NCBI GenBank assembly: GCA_910586535.1
Contig: CAJUHS010000002.1
Span: 186,001-250,000, forward strand
Reading direction: 5' to 3'
From: an uncultured Oscillospiraceae bacterium
Lineage (GTDB): Bacteria; Bacillota; Clostridia; Oscillospirales; Ruminococcaceae
Length of the DNA stretch: 64,000 nucleotides
Shown: one piece after another, positions 31,738-40,525 of the stretch
Layout of the letters: each line of letters opens with the position of its first letter
Numbering within the stretch: position 1 is the stretch's first letter
Program-made: the position numbers and the translations under genes
Notes under the pieces: generated by a model
What the model was told of the DNA's origin: nothing
Seen by the model: only the letters and a program-made list of their open reading frames with translations
The model's database searches: none

Positions 31738-32817
31738 ATGTCAAATAACAAACGGACTATCGAAAGCCTTATGGAGCAGGGCAAGGCAAGCGGCAAGCTG
31801 TCCGCCAAGGAAATTACAGACGTGCTGGAAGAGCTTGAATACGATGTCGATCAAATGGAGGCTTTCTACGACAGCTGCTCAAATCTCAACATCGAGGTCA
31901 TTGAGGACTTCAGCATCGATACCGATCTGTCGCTCCCTCTGGACGCTACTGCGGACGATCTTGAACTTTCTCTCTCCACCGAAGGTATTGCTATTGACGA
32001 CCCTGTTAAAATCTATCTGAAAGAAATTGGACGAGTTCCCCTTCTTACCGCCGAAGAGGAAATAGAGCTTGCGGAACGTATGGCTCAGGGTGATATCAAG
32101 GCAAGAAAGCGTCTTGCAGAAGCTAACCTTCGTCTCGTTGTTTCCATTGCAAAACGTTACGTAGGACGTGGTATGCAGTTCCTTGACCTTATACAGGAGG
32201 GAAACCTTGGTCTTATCAAGGCTGTTGAAAAGTTTGACCATACAAAAGGCTTTAAATTTTCCACATATGCCACATGGTGGATAAGACAAGCTATTACAAG
32301 AGCAATCGCCGATCAGGCTCGTACTATCCGTATTCCGGTGCACATGGTTGAGACCATCACAAAAGTGAAAAAAGCTTCGAGCCAGCTTCTGCACATGAAC
32401 GGTCACGACCCATCCCCCGAGGAGATCGCGGAATTCACAGAAATGCCGGTGGAACGCGTCCGCGAAATAATGCGTATCGCACAGGATCCCGTTTCTCTTG
32501 AAACTCCTATCGGCGAGGAGGAGGACAGTCATCTGGGCGATTTCATTCCCGATGACGATGCGCCTGCTCCTGCAGAAGCCGCTTCTCTTATACTGCTCAA
32601 AGAACAGCTTGGAGAAGTGCTTTCCACTCTTACCGAGCGGGAAGAAAAAGTCCTCAGGCTGCGCTTCGGTCTGGAAGACGGCAGAAGCCGTACCCTTGAG
32701 GAAGTGGGCAAAGAATTCAACGTTACACGTGAACGCATCCGCCAGATTGAGGCTAAAGCTCTCAGAAAGCTGAGACACCCCAGCAGAAGCAAAAAGGTCA
32801 AGGATTTTCTTGACTGA
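31738..32817 (+). CDS. rpoD: RNA polymerase primary sigma factor
   Basis: A 359-residue housekeeping sigma factor. Region 1.2 is DPVKIYLKEIGRVPLLTAEEE; region 2 is GNLGLIKAVEKFDHTKGFKFSTYATWWIRQAI; region 3 and region 4 with TLEEVGKEFNVTRERIRQIEAKALRKLR follow. The short acidic N-terminus is usual in Firmicutes. Of two in-frame ATGs nine bases apart, the second (31738) is preferred because AAAGGA then lies eight bases upstream. It is the last gene of the dgt-dnaG-rpoD unit. Confidence 0.97.
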   Translation: MSNNKRTIESLMEQGKASGKLSAKEITDVLEELEYDVDQMEAFYDSCSNLNIEVIEDFSIDTDLSLPLDATADDLELSLSTEGIAIDDPVKIYLKEIGRVPLLTAEEEIELAERMAQGDIKARKRLAEANLRLVVSIAKRYVGRGMQFLDLIQEGNLGLIKAVEKFDHTKGFKFSTYATWWIRQAITRAIADQARTIRIPVHMVETITKVKKASSQLLHMNGHDPSPEEIAEFTEMPVERVREIMRIAQDPVSLETPIGEEEDSHLGDFIPDDDAPAPAEAASLILLKEQLGEVLSTLTEREEKVLRLRFGLEDGRSRTLEEVGKEFNVTRERIRQIEAKALRKLRHPSRSKKVKDFLD

Positions 32818-32899
32818 CAGCTGATCCGGAAGCTCGTAAAAATAAAATGAAAGGAGTAATTTCCGCCGCCTGTTTTGCTGCGGCTGAAATAGCATTATT

Positions 32900-33301
32900 A
32901 TGCAAATCACATTGGAATCAGATTACGCTGTAAGAATAGTCAGCTGCCTTGCTGAATCAAAGCGGCGCATGGACGCAAAAACAATTTCAGAGCAAACCTG
33001 CGTAACTCTTAGATTTGCTCTTAAAATTCTGCGCAAGCTTGTGGCAAGCGGCATTATAAAATCTTTTAAGGGCACTCAGGGCGGATACGAGCTTGCTAAA
33101 ACACCTCAGGAAATTTCTCTTAAGGACGTTATTGAAACCGTAGAGGGCAGATACTTCTTAAGCAAATGTCTTTCAGACAGCTATGACTGTAACCGCGGTA
33201 TGTCCGGGATATGCCGCTTTCAAAAAGTGTACGATGAAATTTCCTCCGATGTGGAAAAAAAGTTGGCCTCATACACATTTGATATGTTCATTGATACATA
33301 A
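32900..33301 (+). CDS. Rrf2 family transcriptional regulator
   Basis: A 133-residue winged-helix regulator starting MQITLESDYAVRIVSCLAE, with TLRFALKILRKLVASGIIKSFKGTQGGYELA. Three cysteines spaced C-x6-C-x7-C near residues 93-108 match the Fe-S cluster site of IscR-like Rrf2 proteins, so redox or Fe-S sensing is plausible. The ribosome site is poor; an AAAGGAG lies about 45 bases upstream and a small GC hairpin lies between them. It may be co-transcribed with rpoD. Its target is not evident. Confidence 0.88.
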   Translation: MQITLESDYAVRIVSCLAESKRRMDAKTISEQTCVTLRFALKILRKLVASGIIKSFKGTQGGYELAKTPQEISLKDVIETVEGRYFLSKCLSDSYDCNRGMSGICRFQKVYDEISSDVEKKLASYTFDMFIDT

Positions 33302-33320
33302 TCCTTAAAACAAAACTAAT

Positions 33321-33350
33321 GGGATAGAAACGAAATGCTGTTTCTATCCC
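33321..33350 (+). terminator. Terminator after the Rrf2 gene
   Basis: An 11-bp stem GGGATAGAAAC/GTTTCTATCCC with an 8-base loop, then ATTTTTG. Its sequence is nearly identical to the terminator at 20702-20730. It also lies at the end of the converging FecR gene. Confidence 0.88.
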
Positions 33351-33366
33351 ATTTTTGATTTTAAGA

Positions 33367-35112
33367 TCAGCCGTAATATGCGGTGATGGTAATATCGCTC
33401 TTAATATTTTCAAGGCTCTTGTCCCAACCAAGGAAACGGTTTCCGTTGCTGTCGGTTATAGGCCAGAACGGAGGCTCTGCGGTCTGTCCGTCAGGAGTTT
33501 TTACAGTATAGAACTGACCGTCTATTATAAAAGTGACAGTATGATACTCGCCTGTTGCAAATACCGCTGTGATAGTGGTATCAATTATAATATTGTCAAG
33601 TGACTTATCCCAGCCTATAAAGCGGTTTCCATTAACATCTGTGCTGGGTATATACGGAGGAATAACAGCTCCCCCATGTTCAACCTGAACTGGGTAAGTG
33701 TCGTTTTCCACAACAAATGTAACCGTATGAGTACTTGCCTGTTCAAGGATCGCAGAAATAACAATATCTTCAGTAATATTTATAAAATCCTTGTCCCAGC
33801 CTTTAAAGATGTAACCCTCCACATTTATAGTTGACGGCAGATTGGCAGATTTCCCGTGTTCAACCTGAATAGTATTCGACTTGTTTCCGATCACTACCGT
33901 TACAGTATGCATGATTTCATTCGAATCGGAGGCAAATTCGTTGAACTGAGCTGTAATAATCCTATCCTCTGTAATATTGTCAAACGAACCGTCCCAGCCG
34001 ATAAATTCCAGACCTTCTATAACCGGATCTTCAGGTTTAACGGCATTTCCGCCATGGATTATTTCCTGAATAGTTTCTTCGCCGTCTACAACAATTGTGA
34101 CCGTATGGTAAACCCCGCTGTTATCCGAGGTTTCCGCAGGAACAGTTTCTGTGGCAGGTACAGTAGTAGTAACAGGCGCCGCCGTTGTTGTAACTATCGG
34201 AGCAGCTGTTGTGTATCCGGGAAGAGTTGTTTCTGTAGGAGCGGGCGCAGTTGTGACAATAGGCTCGGCAGTCTGAATGGTATCGGAGCTGTCAGTTACC
34301 GTCTCGTCCGGCTTCTGCTCAATAGGAGGCGCCGCCTCATTGTCATTGCCGTCTGCCTTTTTATCGTATGCTGCTTTTAATTCTTCTGGAGTATAGGGAA
34401 ACTCTCCGCCTATAATTGCGGCAATGGTTATTAGATTTTTCAGATCGGAAGCGGAAAGCTCCTCCAAATCAAAATCCAAATTTAGCGCTTCAAAGGAAGG
34501 ACCGTCTTCAGAGACTATCCGTCCCCATTTTTTAGCTATCTGAAGCTCCGCGTTATTTACAGGATTTCCGGCCGCGTCATAAAGCTGAATACTGTTATCG
34601 CCCATAAAGGTGTACAGGTCGGTATAGGACATAAACTCGTTAGTACTGTAGGAAATTTTTGACACACTTTTATCTGTCGAGATCATAGAGTCAGCAGTCC
34701 TTATGTTTATTGAGCAGCGATCCTCGTCCGCAAAATTTCCTATTACCGAACCGCTTCTCAGAAAAAGCTCTCCGTTTTCCTTGCCGTTAAATTCTCCCGA
34801 CACAACGACCTGGGAATCCGAACAGAGAACAATATAATTTTTCTCTGAATTTTTCTTTCCTTTATAGGTAAGTATGCATGAGGAATCCGCTCCGAGAGTA
34901 ACAATATCACCGTTTTTAAGCATATCACCGCTTGCAGAGCTTGTTACGGAATCGGAATTTGTAACGCTTACGCTTCCCGAAGCTGACGATATGTACAGTC
35001 CGTATGAGGAGCCTCCGCCTCCGGTTACAACAACCAGTGTAATAACTACCGCGATCAGCGCACATCCTCCGAGGATAAGCGGTATCTTAAAATTATTTAT
35101 AAAGTCTTTCAT
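33367..35112 (-). CDS. FecR-domain membrane protein with four InlB-type repeats
   Basis: A 581-residue protein from the ATG at 35112: a membrane anchor (residues 7-30), a FecR-like beta domain (about 35-190), a TPEEL segment near 245, a Thr/Pro/Ala-rich linker (270-335), and four tandem repeats of about 57 residues. Each repeat begins with (Y/M/T)HTV and contains GWDxSxxNI, which is the Listeria-Bacteroides (InlB B) repeat. The protein is therefore anchored with a long extracellular stalk. The start is uncertain: an ATG 36 bases upstream abuts AAAGGAG too closely, and an inverted repeat (GATCCGG/CCGGATC) lies between the two. It is a paralogue of the next upstream gene and lies 45 bases after it. 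Confidence 0.8.
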   Translation of the reverse strand: MKDFINNFKIPLILGGCALIAVVITLVVVTGGGGSSYGLYISSASGSVSVTNSDSVTSSASGDMLKNGDIVTLGADSSCILTYKGKKNSEKNYIVLCSDSQVVVSGEFNGKENGELFLRSGSVIGNFADEDRCSINIRTADSMISTDKSVSKISYSTNEFMSYTDLYTFMGDNSIQLYDAAGNPVNNAELQIAKKWGRIVSEDGPSFEALNLDFDLEELSASDLKNLITIAAIIGGEFPYTPEELKAAYDKKADGNDNEAAPPIEQKPDETVTDSSDTIQTAEPIVTTAPAPTETTLPGYTTAAPIVTTTAAPVTTTVPATETVPAETSDNSGVYHTVTIVVDGEETIQEIIHGGNAVKPEDPVIEGLEFIGWDGSFDNITEDRIITAQFNEFASDSNEIMHTVTVVIGNKSNTIQVEHGKSANLPSTINVEGYIFKGWDKDFINITEDIVISAILEQASTHTVTFVVENDTYPVQVEHGGAVIPPYIPSTDVNGNRFIGWDKSLDNIIIDTTITAVFATGEYHTVTFIIDGQFYTVKTPDGQTAEPPFWPITDSNGNRFLGWDKSLENIKSDITITAYYG

Positions 35113-35157
35113 AAATGTTATGCCCGATCCGGTTATAGTCCGGATCATCTCCTTTCA

Positions 35158-36264
35158 TTAATTTTCAGCTTCGGAAGTTCCTGCGGTAACAGTAGACTCA
35201 TCACTGAAATTATCGTCTGTCTCTGCAAACCAGTCTTCATAGCCGTCGGTGCCGGTATTGGTATTTCCTGTTATCTCCCACCATTTTACGCCCGAGTAGG
35301 TAGTATATACATGGGTCTTCAGAGTTGTACCCAGCGTTCCGTATGACTCATCGTCCGTTTCAGTTTCCTCAATAGGCGGAGAAGTTGTCACGACAGTAGT
35401 TTCTGTGGCAGTTACTGTAGTTGTTACAGTAGTATCGGAGGAATCATCTGTAACCGATTCGGTTGCCGTTTCCTGCTTGAGCCGTTCGTCCCTTACAATC
35501 TTATAGGCATGATTTAGTTCCTCAGGAGTAAACGCAAGCTCCTTTTCAGCGCACGCCCGTATAAGCTCTCCGAGCGTCGAATCGTTAAGGGTAAGCAGAT
35601 CGAAGCTGTAATTAAGATATCCGTATTTGCACATTTCCTCCGAAGTAAGCATTTGAGCCGCAGTACGTTCAATAAGCAGCATAGGCAGTTCATAGGGCTG
35701 CTTATCTGCATCGTAAAGCTGGAGAGAGACCGTGCCGTCAAAATTTTGCACCTGAGTTATCATAACATCCTTATAACCCATATACTCCTTTACATAGTCA
35801 AATTCAGCCCGAAATGCCGTTCCCTTTACCGAAACGGAGCTGTTAGGAGTTTTAAGTGAAAACGTGGCGTTTTTCTTCAGCTTGTTGTTAAGCCGGCAAA
35901 TTACCGCTCCTCTGGTCAGGTTTACGGAAATGTCGCCTTTTGAGTCAACATCGGTAAAATATATGTATACTGTGGACTCCGGTTCTATCCAGACAAATTT
36001 ATCCCTGTCAACACTTATCCGCACAAAGCTGTCCTCTGCAGTAGTAATAATGTCTCCGCTTTTCAGTGCAAACTGCTTATCCGCGTTAAGCCGTCTGCTG
36101 TCGCGGGAAATAAAAGCCGTACCGCTGATATCGGTAACAATAAGCTGTCTTGCCACGTCTCCGCCAAAATACAGGCTTAAAACTATAGCTCCCGCAAGAA
36201 CCATAAGTATACTTATAACGCCGATCATTATAAGCTTTAAATTTTCGGAAAGGATCTTTATCAA
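35158..36264 (-). CDS. FecR-domain membrane protein, paralogue of the downstream gene
   Basis: A 368-residue protein. It starts at TTG 36264, where AAAGGCGG lies seven bases upstream; an in-frame ATG ten codons earlier has no ribosome site. Membrane helix at about 10-32; FecR-like domain near 40-200 with ITTAEDSFVRISVD and TPNSSVSVKGTAFRAEF; the FTPEELNHAY segment near 255, shared with its neighbour; then a Thr/Glu/Val-rich extracellular tail. FecR domains elsewhere relay signals to ECF sigma factors, but no sigma or TonB gene is adjacent, so a wall-facing structural or sensing role is more likely. First gene of the two-gene operon. Confidence 0.82.
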   Translation of the reverse strand: MIKILSENLKLIMIGVISILMVLAGAIVLSLYFGGDVARQLIVTDISGTAFISRDSRRLNADKQFALKSGDIITTAEDSFVRISVDRDKFVWIEPESTVYIYFTDVDSKGDISVNLTRGAVICRLNNKLKKNATFSLKTPNSSVSVKGTAFRAEFDYVKEYMGYKDVMITQVQNFDGTVSLQLYDADKQPYELPMLLIERTAAQMLTSEEMCKYGYLNYSFDLLTLNDSTLGELIRACAEKELAFTPEELNHAYKIVRDERLKQETATESVTDDSSDTTVTTTVTATETTVVTTSPPIEETETDDESYGTLGTTLKTHVYTTYSGVKWWEITGNTNTGTDGYEDWFAETDDNFSDESTVTAGTSEAEN

Positions 36265-36398
36265 ATCACAGCCGCCTTTCAAAACTGCAAACATTTTTCT
36301 ATGTCTGATATCCCGCGTAAATTTCTTCGGGTCTTAATAATCAGAATGACATACGGATAAACTTTTAACATTTTCAGCCGCACACACAATTACACTTT

Positions 36399-36427
36399 AT
36401 TATACCACACATCTGTTTTTTTGTCAA
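36399..36427 (-). promoter_or_regulatory. Predicted sigma-A promoter of the FecR pair
   Basis: On the minus strand TTGACA (36422-36427), 17-base spacer, TATAAT (36399-36404): a consensus promoter about 135 bases upstream of the first FecR gene. The leader between them shows no clear riboswitch fold. Confidence 0.88.
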
Positions 36428-36512
36428 AGCATTTTAGAGATTTTGTCGATTTTCAGAAAACCAACACATTTGACTCGCCTAGAAAGCTTATCGCTTAAAA
36501 TTTCCGAGAAAA

Positions 36513-36549
36513 GAAAAAGGGGGCAGAGTTAGTCAAAACCCCTGTCCCC
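36513..36549 (-). terminator. Terminator of rnpB
   Basis: On the minus strand GGGGACAG pairs with CTGCCCCC (one mismatch), then TTTTTCTTTT. It lies 45 bases beyond the RNase P RNA. Confidence 0.8.
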
Positions 36550-36592
36550 ATTATGGCAAAGCTTAACGCAGTCAGCGAAAAGCTTCGGTATT

Positions 36593-36943
36593 GCGACTAA
36601 GCCGATAAGCCGGGTTTTGTCGTGTGCGGAAATCTATCTGGGCGAATCGTCGCCGAAACGCTCAAGCCGTCGTTGCAATGCGTCTGCCGAGCAGACAATA
36701 ACGCATTGTTCCAAAATGACGTTGCATCGGACAGGGTTTACATGGCAGCGCAGTCTCCTGCGCTCCGGTGAGCTCTTACCTCGCCTTTCCACCCTTGCCG
36801 GAAAACCGGCGGTATATCTCTGTTGCACTATCCCTAAGGTCGCCCTCGGCTGCCGTTAGCAGCTGTCCTGCTCTATGATGCCCGGACTTTCCTAACGCAG
36901 ACGCGCAATGCGCATAAAGCGTTCAACCGCATAGCTTACTCGC
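36593..36943 (-). ncRNA. rnpB: RNase P RNA, class A
   Basis: The catalytic RNA that matures tRNA 5' ends. On the minus strand it has GGAAAGTCCGGGC near the 5' end, AGGGTGGAAAGGCGAGGTAA with the following GAGCTCACCGG, and the 3' core AGATAGATTTCCGC then ACAAAACCCGGCTTATCGGC. The ends were set by the P1 helix, GCGAGTAAGC against GCTTAGTCGC (one mismatch). A class A fold is indicated by these core blocks and the 351-base length. It has its own promoter and terminator. Confidence 0.95.
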
Positions 36944-36949
36944 ATTATA

Positions 36950-36978
36950 AGTATACCACATATTTTTGCGGATGTCAA
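36950..36978 (-). promoter_or_regulatory. Predicted sigma-A promoter of rnpB
   Basis: On the minus strand TTGACA (36973-36978), 17-base spacer, TATACT (36950-36955), seven bases before the predicted 5' end of the RNA. Confidence 0.9.
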
Positions 36979-37059
36979 ATACGTATAAATATTTTAAAAA
37001 AGCAGGAATTTTTTTACCGCTTTTTGCGAAAAACTCATTCCTGCCTTTTGTTTTTAAAA

Positions 37060-37935
37060 TTATTTGAACAGATCTCCGTTTTCGACCCACAGATCCAAAG
37101 AGCTGGGATCTCCCGCCGCAGCCGCTCTGAGGACAATGCTTGTGTCCTTCATTGGAAGTGAACTGCAATTTTTTCCCACGCTTATATCACCGTCGGCAGT
37201 TTTAAAGCTGCCGCGCTCAAAGCTCATATGAGAAACATTGCTGTTTGCCGATTTATCCGAAATAACACTCTTCACAACGGAAGCAAGCTTCTTTGACGGG
37301 AAACCATACTGTGATTTAGCATTGAACCGCAAATTAGACAACTCGCTTGCAACAGCGTCTCTCATCTTTCTGTTCATGCCCATAATATTTCCTCTTCTGT
37401 CCACAGAAAGCTCGGAAATATCCTGTCCGAAGCACTTTTCCAAAGCTTCTGCAACAACGGAATAATAAGCCTCGGTCATTTTGCCGTTTAGTATTTTAGA
37501 AGCGTTCGCAATACTGTCAATATCTACCTTTTTCATTGATTTGTTCAAAGCGTTCTGAACTCCGCTGAGATACTTTTCGTCGGAAATTTCCGTTATTTTC
37601 GCTTCGCCGCTGTTTACGTCATAATCAAACTTAAAACTGATATTTTCAGGTACGCCCTCGTCAGAAAGATTTTTCTTCATAGCATCGTCAAAATTTCCGC
37701 AGGACTTTGAAAGAGTCAGCATAGACTTAGCCGCCTTTACACGGTAATCGCCAAGACTTGCGGAAGTACCGAGTTCTTTCAGCGAATCGCTTGTAATGTT
37801 TGAGAAACGATCATATTTAAAGCCGCTGTTGTTCTTAACACCCGACGTCTGCTTAAGCGTTTTGCGGGAAGAACGATTTGCTGACAGTCCCAGCGCACTG
37901 ATACGGCGGCGCATACCGCTAATATTCTTTAACAT
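37060..37935 (-). CDS. Hypothetical protein, 291 residues
   Basis: I do not recognise this protein. It begins MLKNISGMRRRISALG, has a Ser/Lys-rich N-terminus, and is predicted mostly alpha-helical with no signal peptide or membrane helix. A segment FKFDYDVNSGEAKITEISDE near residue 118 looks like a beta element. The ATG at 37935 has AAGGGG nine bases upstream. It is monocistronic, between rnpB and the PII-like/DUF1538 pair. The N-terminal pattern resembles flagellin-like or FlxA-type small structural proteins only vaguely. Confidence 0.75.
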   Translation of the reverse strand: MLKNISGMRRRISALGLSANRSSRKTLKQTSGVKNNSGFKYDRFSNITSDSLKELGTSASLGDYRVKAAKSMLTLSKSCGNFDDAMKKNLSDEGVPENISFKFDYDVNSGEAKITEISDEKYLSGVQNALNKSMKKVDIDSIANASKILNGKMTEAYYSVVAEALEKCFGQDISELSVDRRGNIMGMNRKMRDAVASELSNLRFNAKSQYGFPSKKLASVVKSVISDKSANSNVSHMSFERGSFKTADGDISVGKNCSSLPMKDTSIVLRAAAAGDPSSLDLWVENGDLFK

Positions 37936-37982
37936 ATAAAAAGACCCCTTTTCGTCATATATAATATATATCGGCACAAATT

Positions 37983-38026
37983 CAAAAAACTTTAGGAAAA
38001 ATAACTACTTTTCCTAAAGTTTTTTG
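37983..38026 (-). terminator. Terminator of the PII-like/DUF1538 operon
   Basis: An 18-bp perfect stem (AAAAAACTTTAGGAAAA core with its complement) with an 8-base loop. T-runs lie on both sides because the stem itself ends in A/T, so it may act in both directions. Confidence 0.85.
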
Positions 38027-38029
38027 AAA

Positions 38030-38710
38030 CTATTTTACAATATCTTCTATTCTGACGCTTGTTCCCGCAAGGCCAAGCGCACTGTCAACCGGGAGCGAGA
38101 AGCATATTCCGCGGCTTTCGGTTAGGATTCCAGCCGCGTCAAGGATATTCTGCATGACCCTTTCCCTGTCTTCCCTGCCGACAACAATGAGTACTACGTC
38201 CTTTTCAGGCTGAATTGATATGCCCAGAAATTTTGCCGCTTCTTCGCCGCCAAGTCCCAGACCGTGCAAAAGTGTTCCTCCGCGTGCCCCTGCCGCTTTG
38301 GAAGCCTCTTTGACAGCCTCAAATCCGCCTCGGTTCACAATAGTTATTATCATTTCGTATTTGGCTTCGGACATTTCGTTATCTCCCTCCGTTTCGGGTT
38401 TAGTACCGTTTATCGCAAACGCCGTTCCTGACGCTCCGCTGATAGGTACTGTAAAGGCTATACCCCTGCCTGCCTCGCTGAGAGACAGCTTTTTATTAAA
38501 TGTATCGTAAAGCTTCATCACCCGTCCGTTTGGTACAAACACCGCGGCAATAACTTTTTTGTTGTCACCGAGACCAAGATAATCGAGCATAGCCGAGTCA
38601 GCCGAACCGTGACCGTGAAGCAGGAAACGGCACGGAAGATTCTCCCGCTCAAGAATGCTGTGTACGTCCTGCGCGCGTCTATAGTCCGCTATCAGAAACA
38701 TTGCTTTCAC
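38030..38710 (-). CDS. Tandem PII-like regulatory protein paired with DUF1538
   Basis: A 226-residue cytosolic protein made of two PII-like ferredoxin-fold halves. The first (residues 4-105) has RFLLHGHGSADSAMLDYLG; the second (about 125-220) has GGTLLHGLGLGGEEAAKFLG. The shared LHGxG...LG pattern shows an internal duplication. PII-like proteins of this sort accompany DUF1538 transporters and probably gate them in response to a nucleotide or metabolite. The GTG at 38710 is chosen because AAAGGAG lies nine bases upstream. It follows the DUF1538 gene by 82 bases. Confidence 0.82.
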   Translation of the reverse strand: MKAMFLIADYRRAQDVHSILERENLPCRFLLHGHGSADSAMLDYLGLGDNKKVIAAVFVPNGRVMKLYDTFNKKLSLSEAGRGIAFTVPISGASGTAFAINGTKPETEGDNEMSEAKYEMIITIVNRGGFEAVKEASKAAGARGGTLLHGLGLGGEEAAKFLGISIQPEKDVVLIVVGREDRERVMQNILDAAGILTESRGICFSLPVDSALGLAGTSVRIEDIVK

Positions 38711-38792
38711 TTTCCGGCTCTCCTTTCTCGTGCGTGGTATTTTTACTTTTAGATTAAATCCCCTAACTATCAAAATTCATTTGCATCTGTCG

Positions 38793-40364
38793 TTATTTCT
38801 GAGTACCCACATCAAGGCTCGACTTAGTATCCGTAAAAACAGCCATGTCGCAGCTCTCGTCCAAAACGATCGGGAATACCTGTCCGCTCTCGCATATACG
38901 GTCGGACCTGACAGTCTTAAACCTGCTGATAAGACCTAATATCTGGATGGTCAGCAAAGGAGTCATAGCTACCATTGCAACGATCCCGAATGCGTCGGTG
39001 GAAATATTTCCTCCTCTGGCAGCACAGGCTCCCATAGCAAGAGGAAGCAGAAATGTGGCAGTTAATGGTCCGGAGGCAACGCCGCCGGCGTCAAACGCTA
39101 CCGAAGTAAAAATAGGCGGTACAAGCAAGCTTATAATAAGAGCAAGAACATAGCCGGGTACCAAAAACCATAAAATGGATACTCCAGTGAGCACCCTAAC
39201 CATGGATATACCGACCGAAGCGGCAACGCCCAGCGCAAGGCTTATCCCAAGAGAACGCCCGGAAATACGTCCTTCGGTAATTGTCTCAACCTGCTGCTTC
39301 AGCACGTGTACCGCAGGCTCTGCCGATACGATAAAGTAGCCGATCAGCGCACCTATAGGGACAAGCAGCCAGGAGCCTCTTCCTCCCGCAAGATTTTCTC
39401 CTATGTGCTGACCGACAGGCATAAACCCCACGTTTGCCCCTGTCAGAAACAGTACCAGTCCTACATATGTGAATCCAAGTCCCACAAAAATTTTAAGCAT
39501 GGTTTTCGTGTCAAGCTTGAGAAATATTACATCAAAAACAAGAAAGAAAACCACAATAGGAATAAATGCTGAAGCCACGTCCTCTATGTAATGCGGAAAA
39601 GCCCGCAGAAATTCGCGGAAACTTTCAGAAATAATATCATAATTTTCAGGATGAGTAAGAGTCTGTTCGGCAGTTTCGGTACTGTTCAGAGCGCCAAGCA
39701 AAAGCACGGTAAGGATAGGTCCGATAGAACACATAGCAACCAGGCCGAAGCTGTCCTCCGCAGAGGTCTTATCGCCGCGGATAGATGAAAGTCCAAGACC
39801 GAGAGCCATTATGAACGGCACAGTAATAGGTCCGGTGGTAACTCCGCCCGAATCAAAGGCAGCCGGTATAAAGCTCGGAGAAATAAGCGGTGAACAGGCA
39901 AAAATAAATATCAGCGCATAAAAAGCTATGAATACCGCCGATATTTTTACCTGCATAAAAATACGCAGAAATGCAAGGGTAAGGAAAATTCCCACGCCAA
40001 CGCCCACCGACCATATCATGATCTGTGTATCGACAATGGGAGTCTGCTCCGCAAGAACCTTTAGGTCAGGCTCTGCAACGGTAACAAGCACTCCTATCAG
40101 AAAACAAACCGGAAGGATAAAGGCAATTTTTCTGGACTTTGTAAGACGTGCTCCGATCTTTTCGCCGATAATTATCATAGACGTATCTGCTCCAAGCGTA
40201 AACATTCCAATGCCTACAATGAGCAAGATAGTTCCGACAAAAAAGGAAAAGAACATCTCGCCGCTGAGCGGAACGACCGTTACCGACAGCAAAAAAACCA
40301 CAGCCGCCACGGGAAGCACAGCTCCCAAAGATTCTTTTATCTTTTCAATAAGGTTTTTCTGCAT
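38793..40364 (-). CDS. DUF1538 family membrane transporter
   Basis: A 523-residue polytopic protein (about twelve helices) of the DUF1538 family, present as two homologous halves: AAFDSGGVTTGPITVPFIMALGLGLS in the first and VAFDAGGVASGPLTATFLLPLAMG in the second. The repeated FD(S/A)GGV(T/A)(T/S)GP motif suggests an inverted- or tandem-repeat transporter. Its substrate is unknown. The ATG at 40364 is chosen for the GAAAGGAG upstream. It is co-transcribed with a double PII-like regulator, as commonly seen for this family. Confidence 0.87.
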   Translation of the reverse strand: MQKNLIEKIKESLGAVLPVAAVVFLLSVTVVPLSGEMFFSFFVGTILLIVGIGMFTLGADTSMIIIGEKIGARLTKSRKIAFILPVCFLIGVLVTVAEPDLKVLAEQTPIVDTQIMIWSVGVGVGIFLTLAFLRIFMQVKISAVFIAFYALIFIFACSPLISPSFIPAAFDSGGVTTGPITVPFIMALGLGLSSIRGDKTSAEDSFGLVAMCSIGPILTVLLLGALNSTETAEQTLTHPENYDIISESFREFLRAFPHYIEDVASAFIPIVVFFLVFDVIFLKLDTKTMLKIFVGLGFTYVGLVLFLTGANVGFMPVGQHIGENLAGGRGSWLLVPIGALIGYFIVSAEPAVHVLKQQVETITEGRISGRSLGISLALGVAASVGISMVRVLTGVSILWFLVPGYVLALIISLLVPPIFTSVAFDAGGVASGPLTATFLLPLAMGACAARGGNISTDAFGIVAMVAMTPLLTIQILGLISRFKTVRSDRICESGQVFPIVLDESCDMAVFTDTKSSLDVGTQK

Positions 40365-40525
40365 AAACCGGCTCCTTTCCTCATTTATTTTACCCGTTAA
40401 ATAAAAAAACGCATATATGCTGACAGGCAAAACCATAAAGGCAAGCCGCTATCCGTTGTATCCACTACCACGAAATTACTGCTTCCCTTATGAAAAAGTT
40501 ACTGTCGGCATAAAGCGCAAAACTT

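Noticed and set aside
31879..32910. 343-codon frame antisense to rpoD
   Set aside because: Lies opposite a highly conserved sigma factor and shows no family signature.
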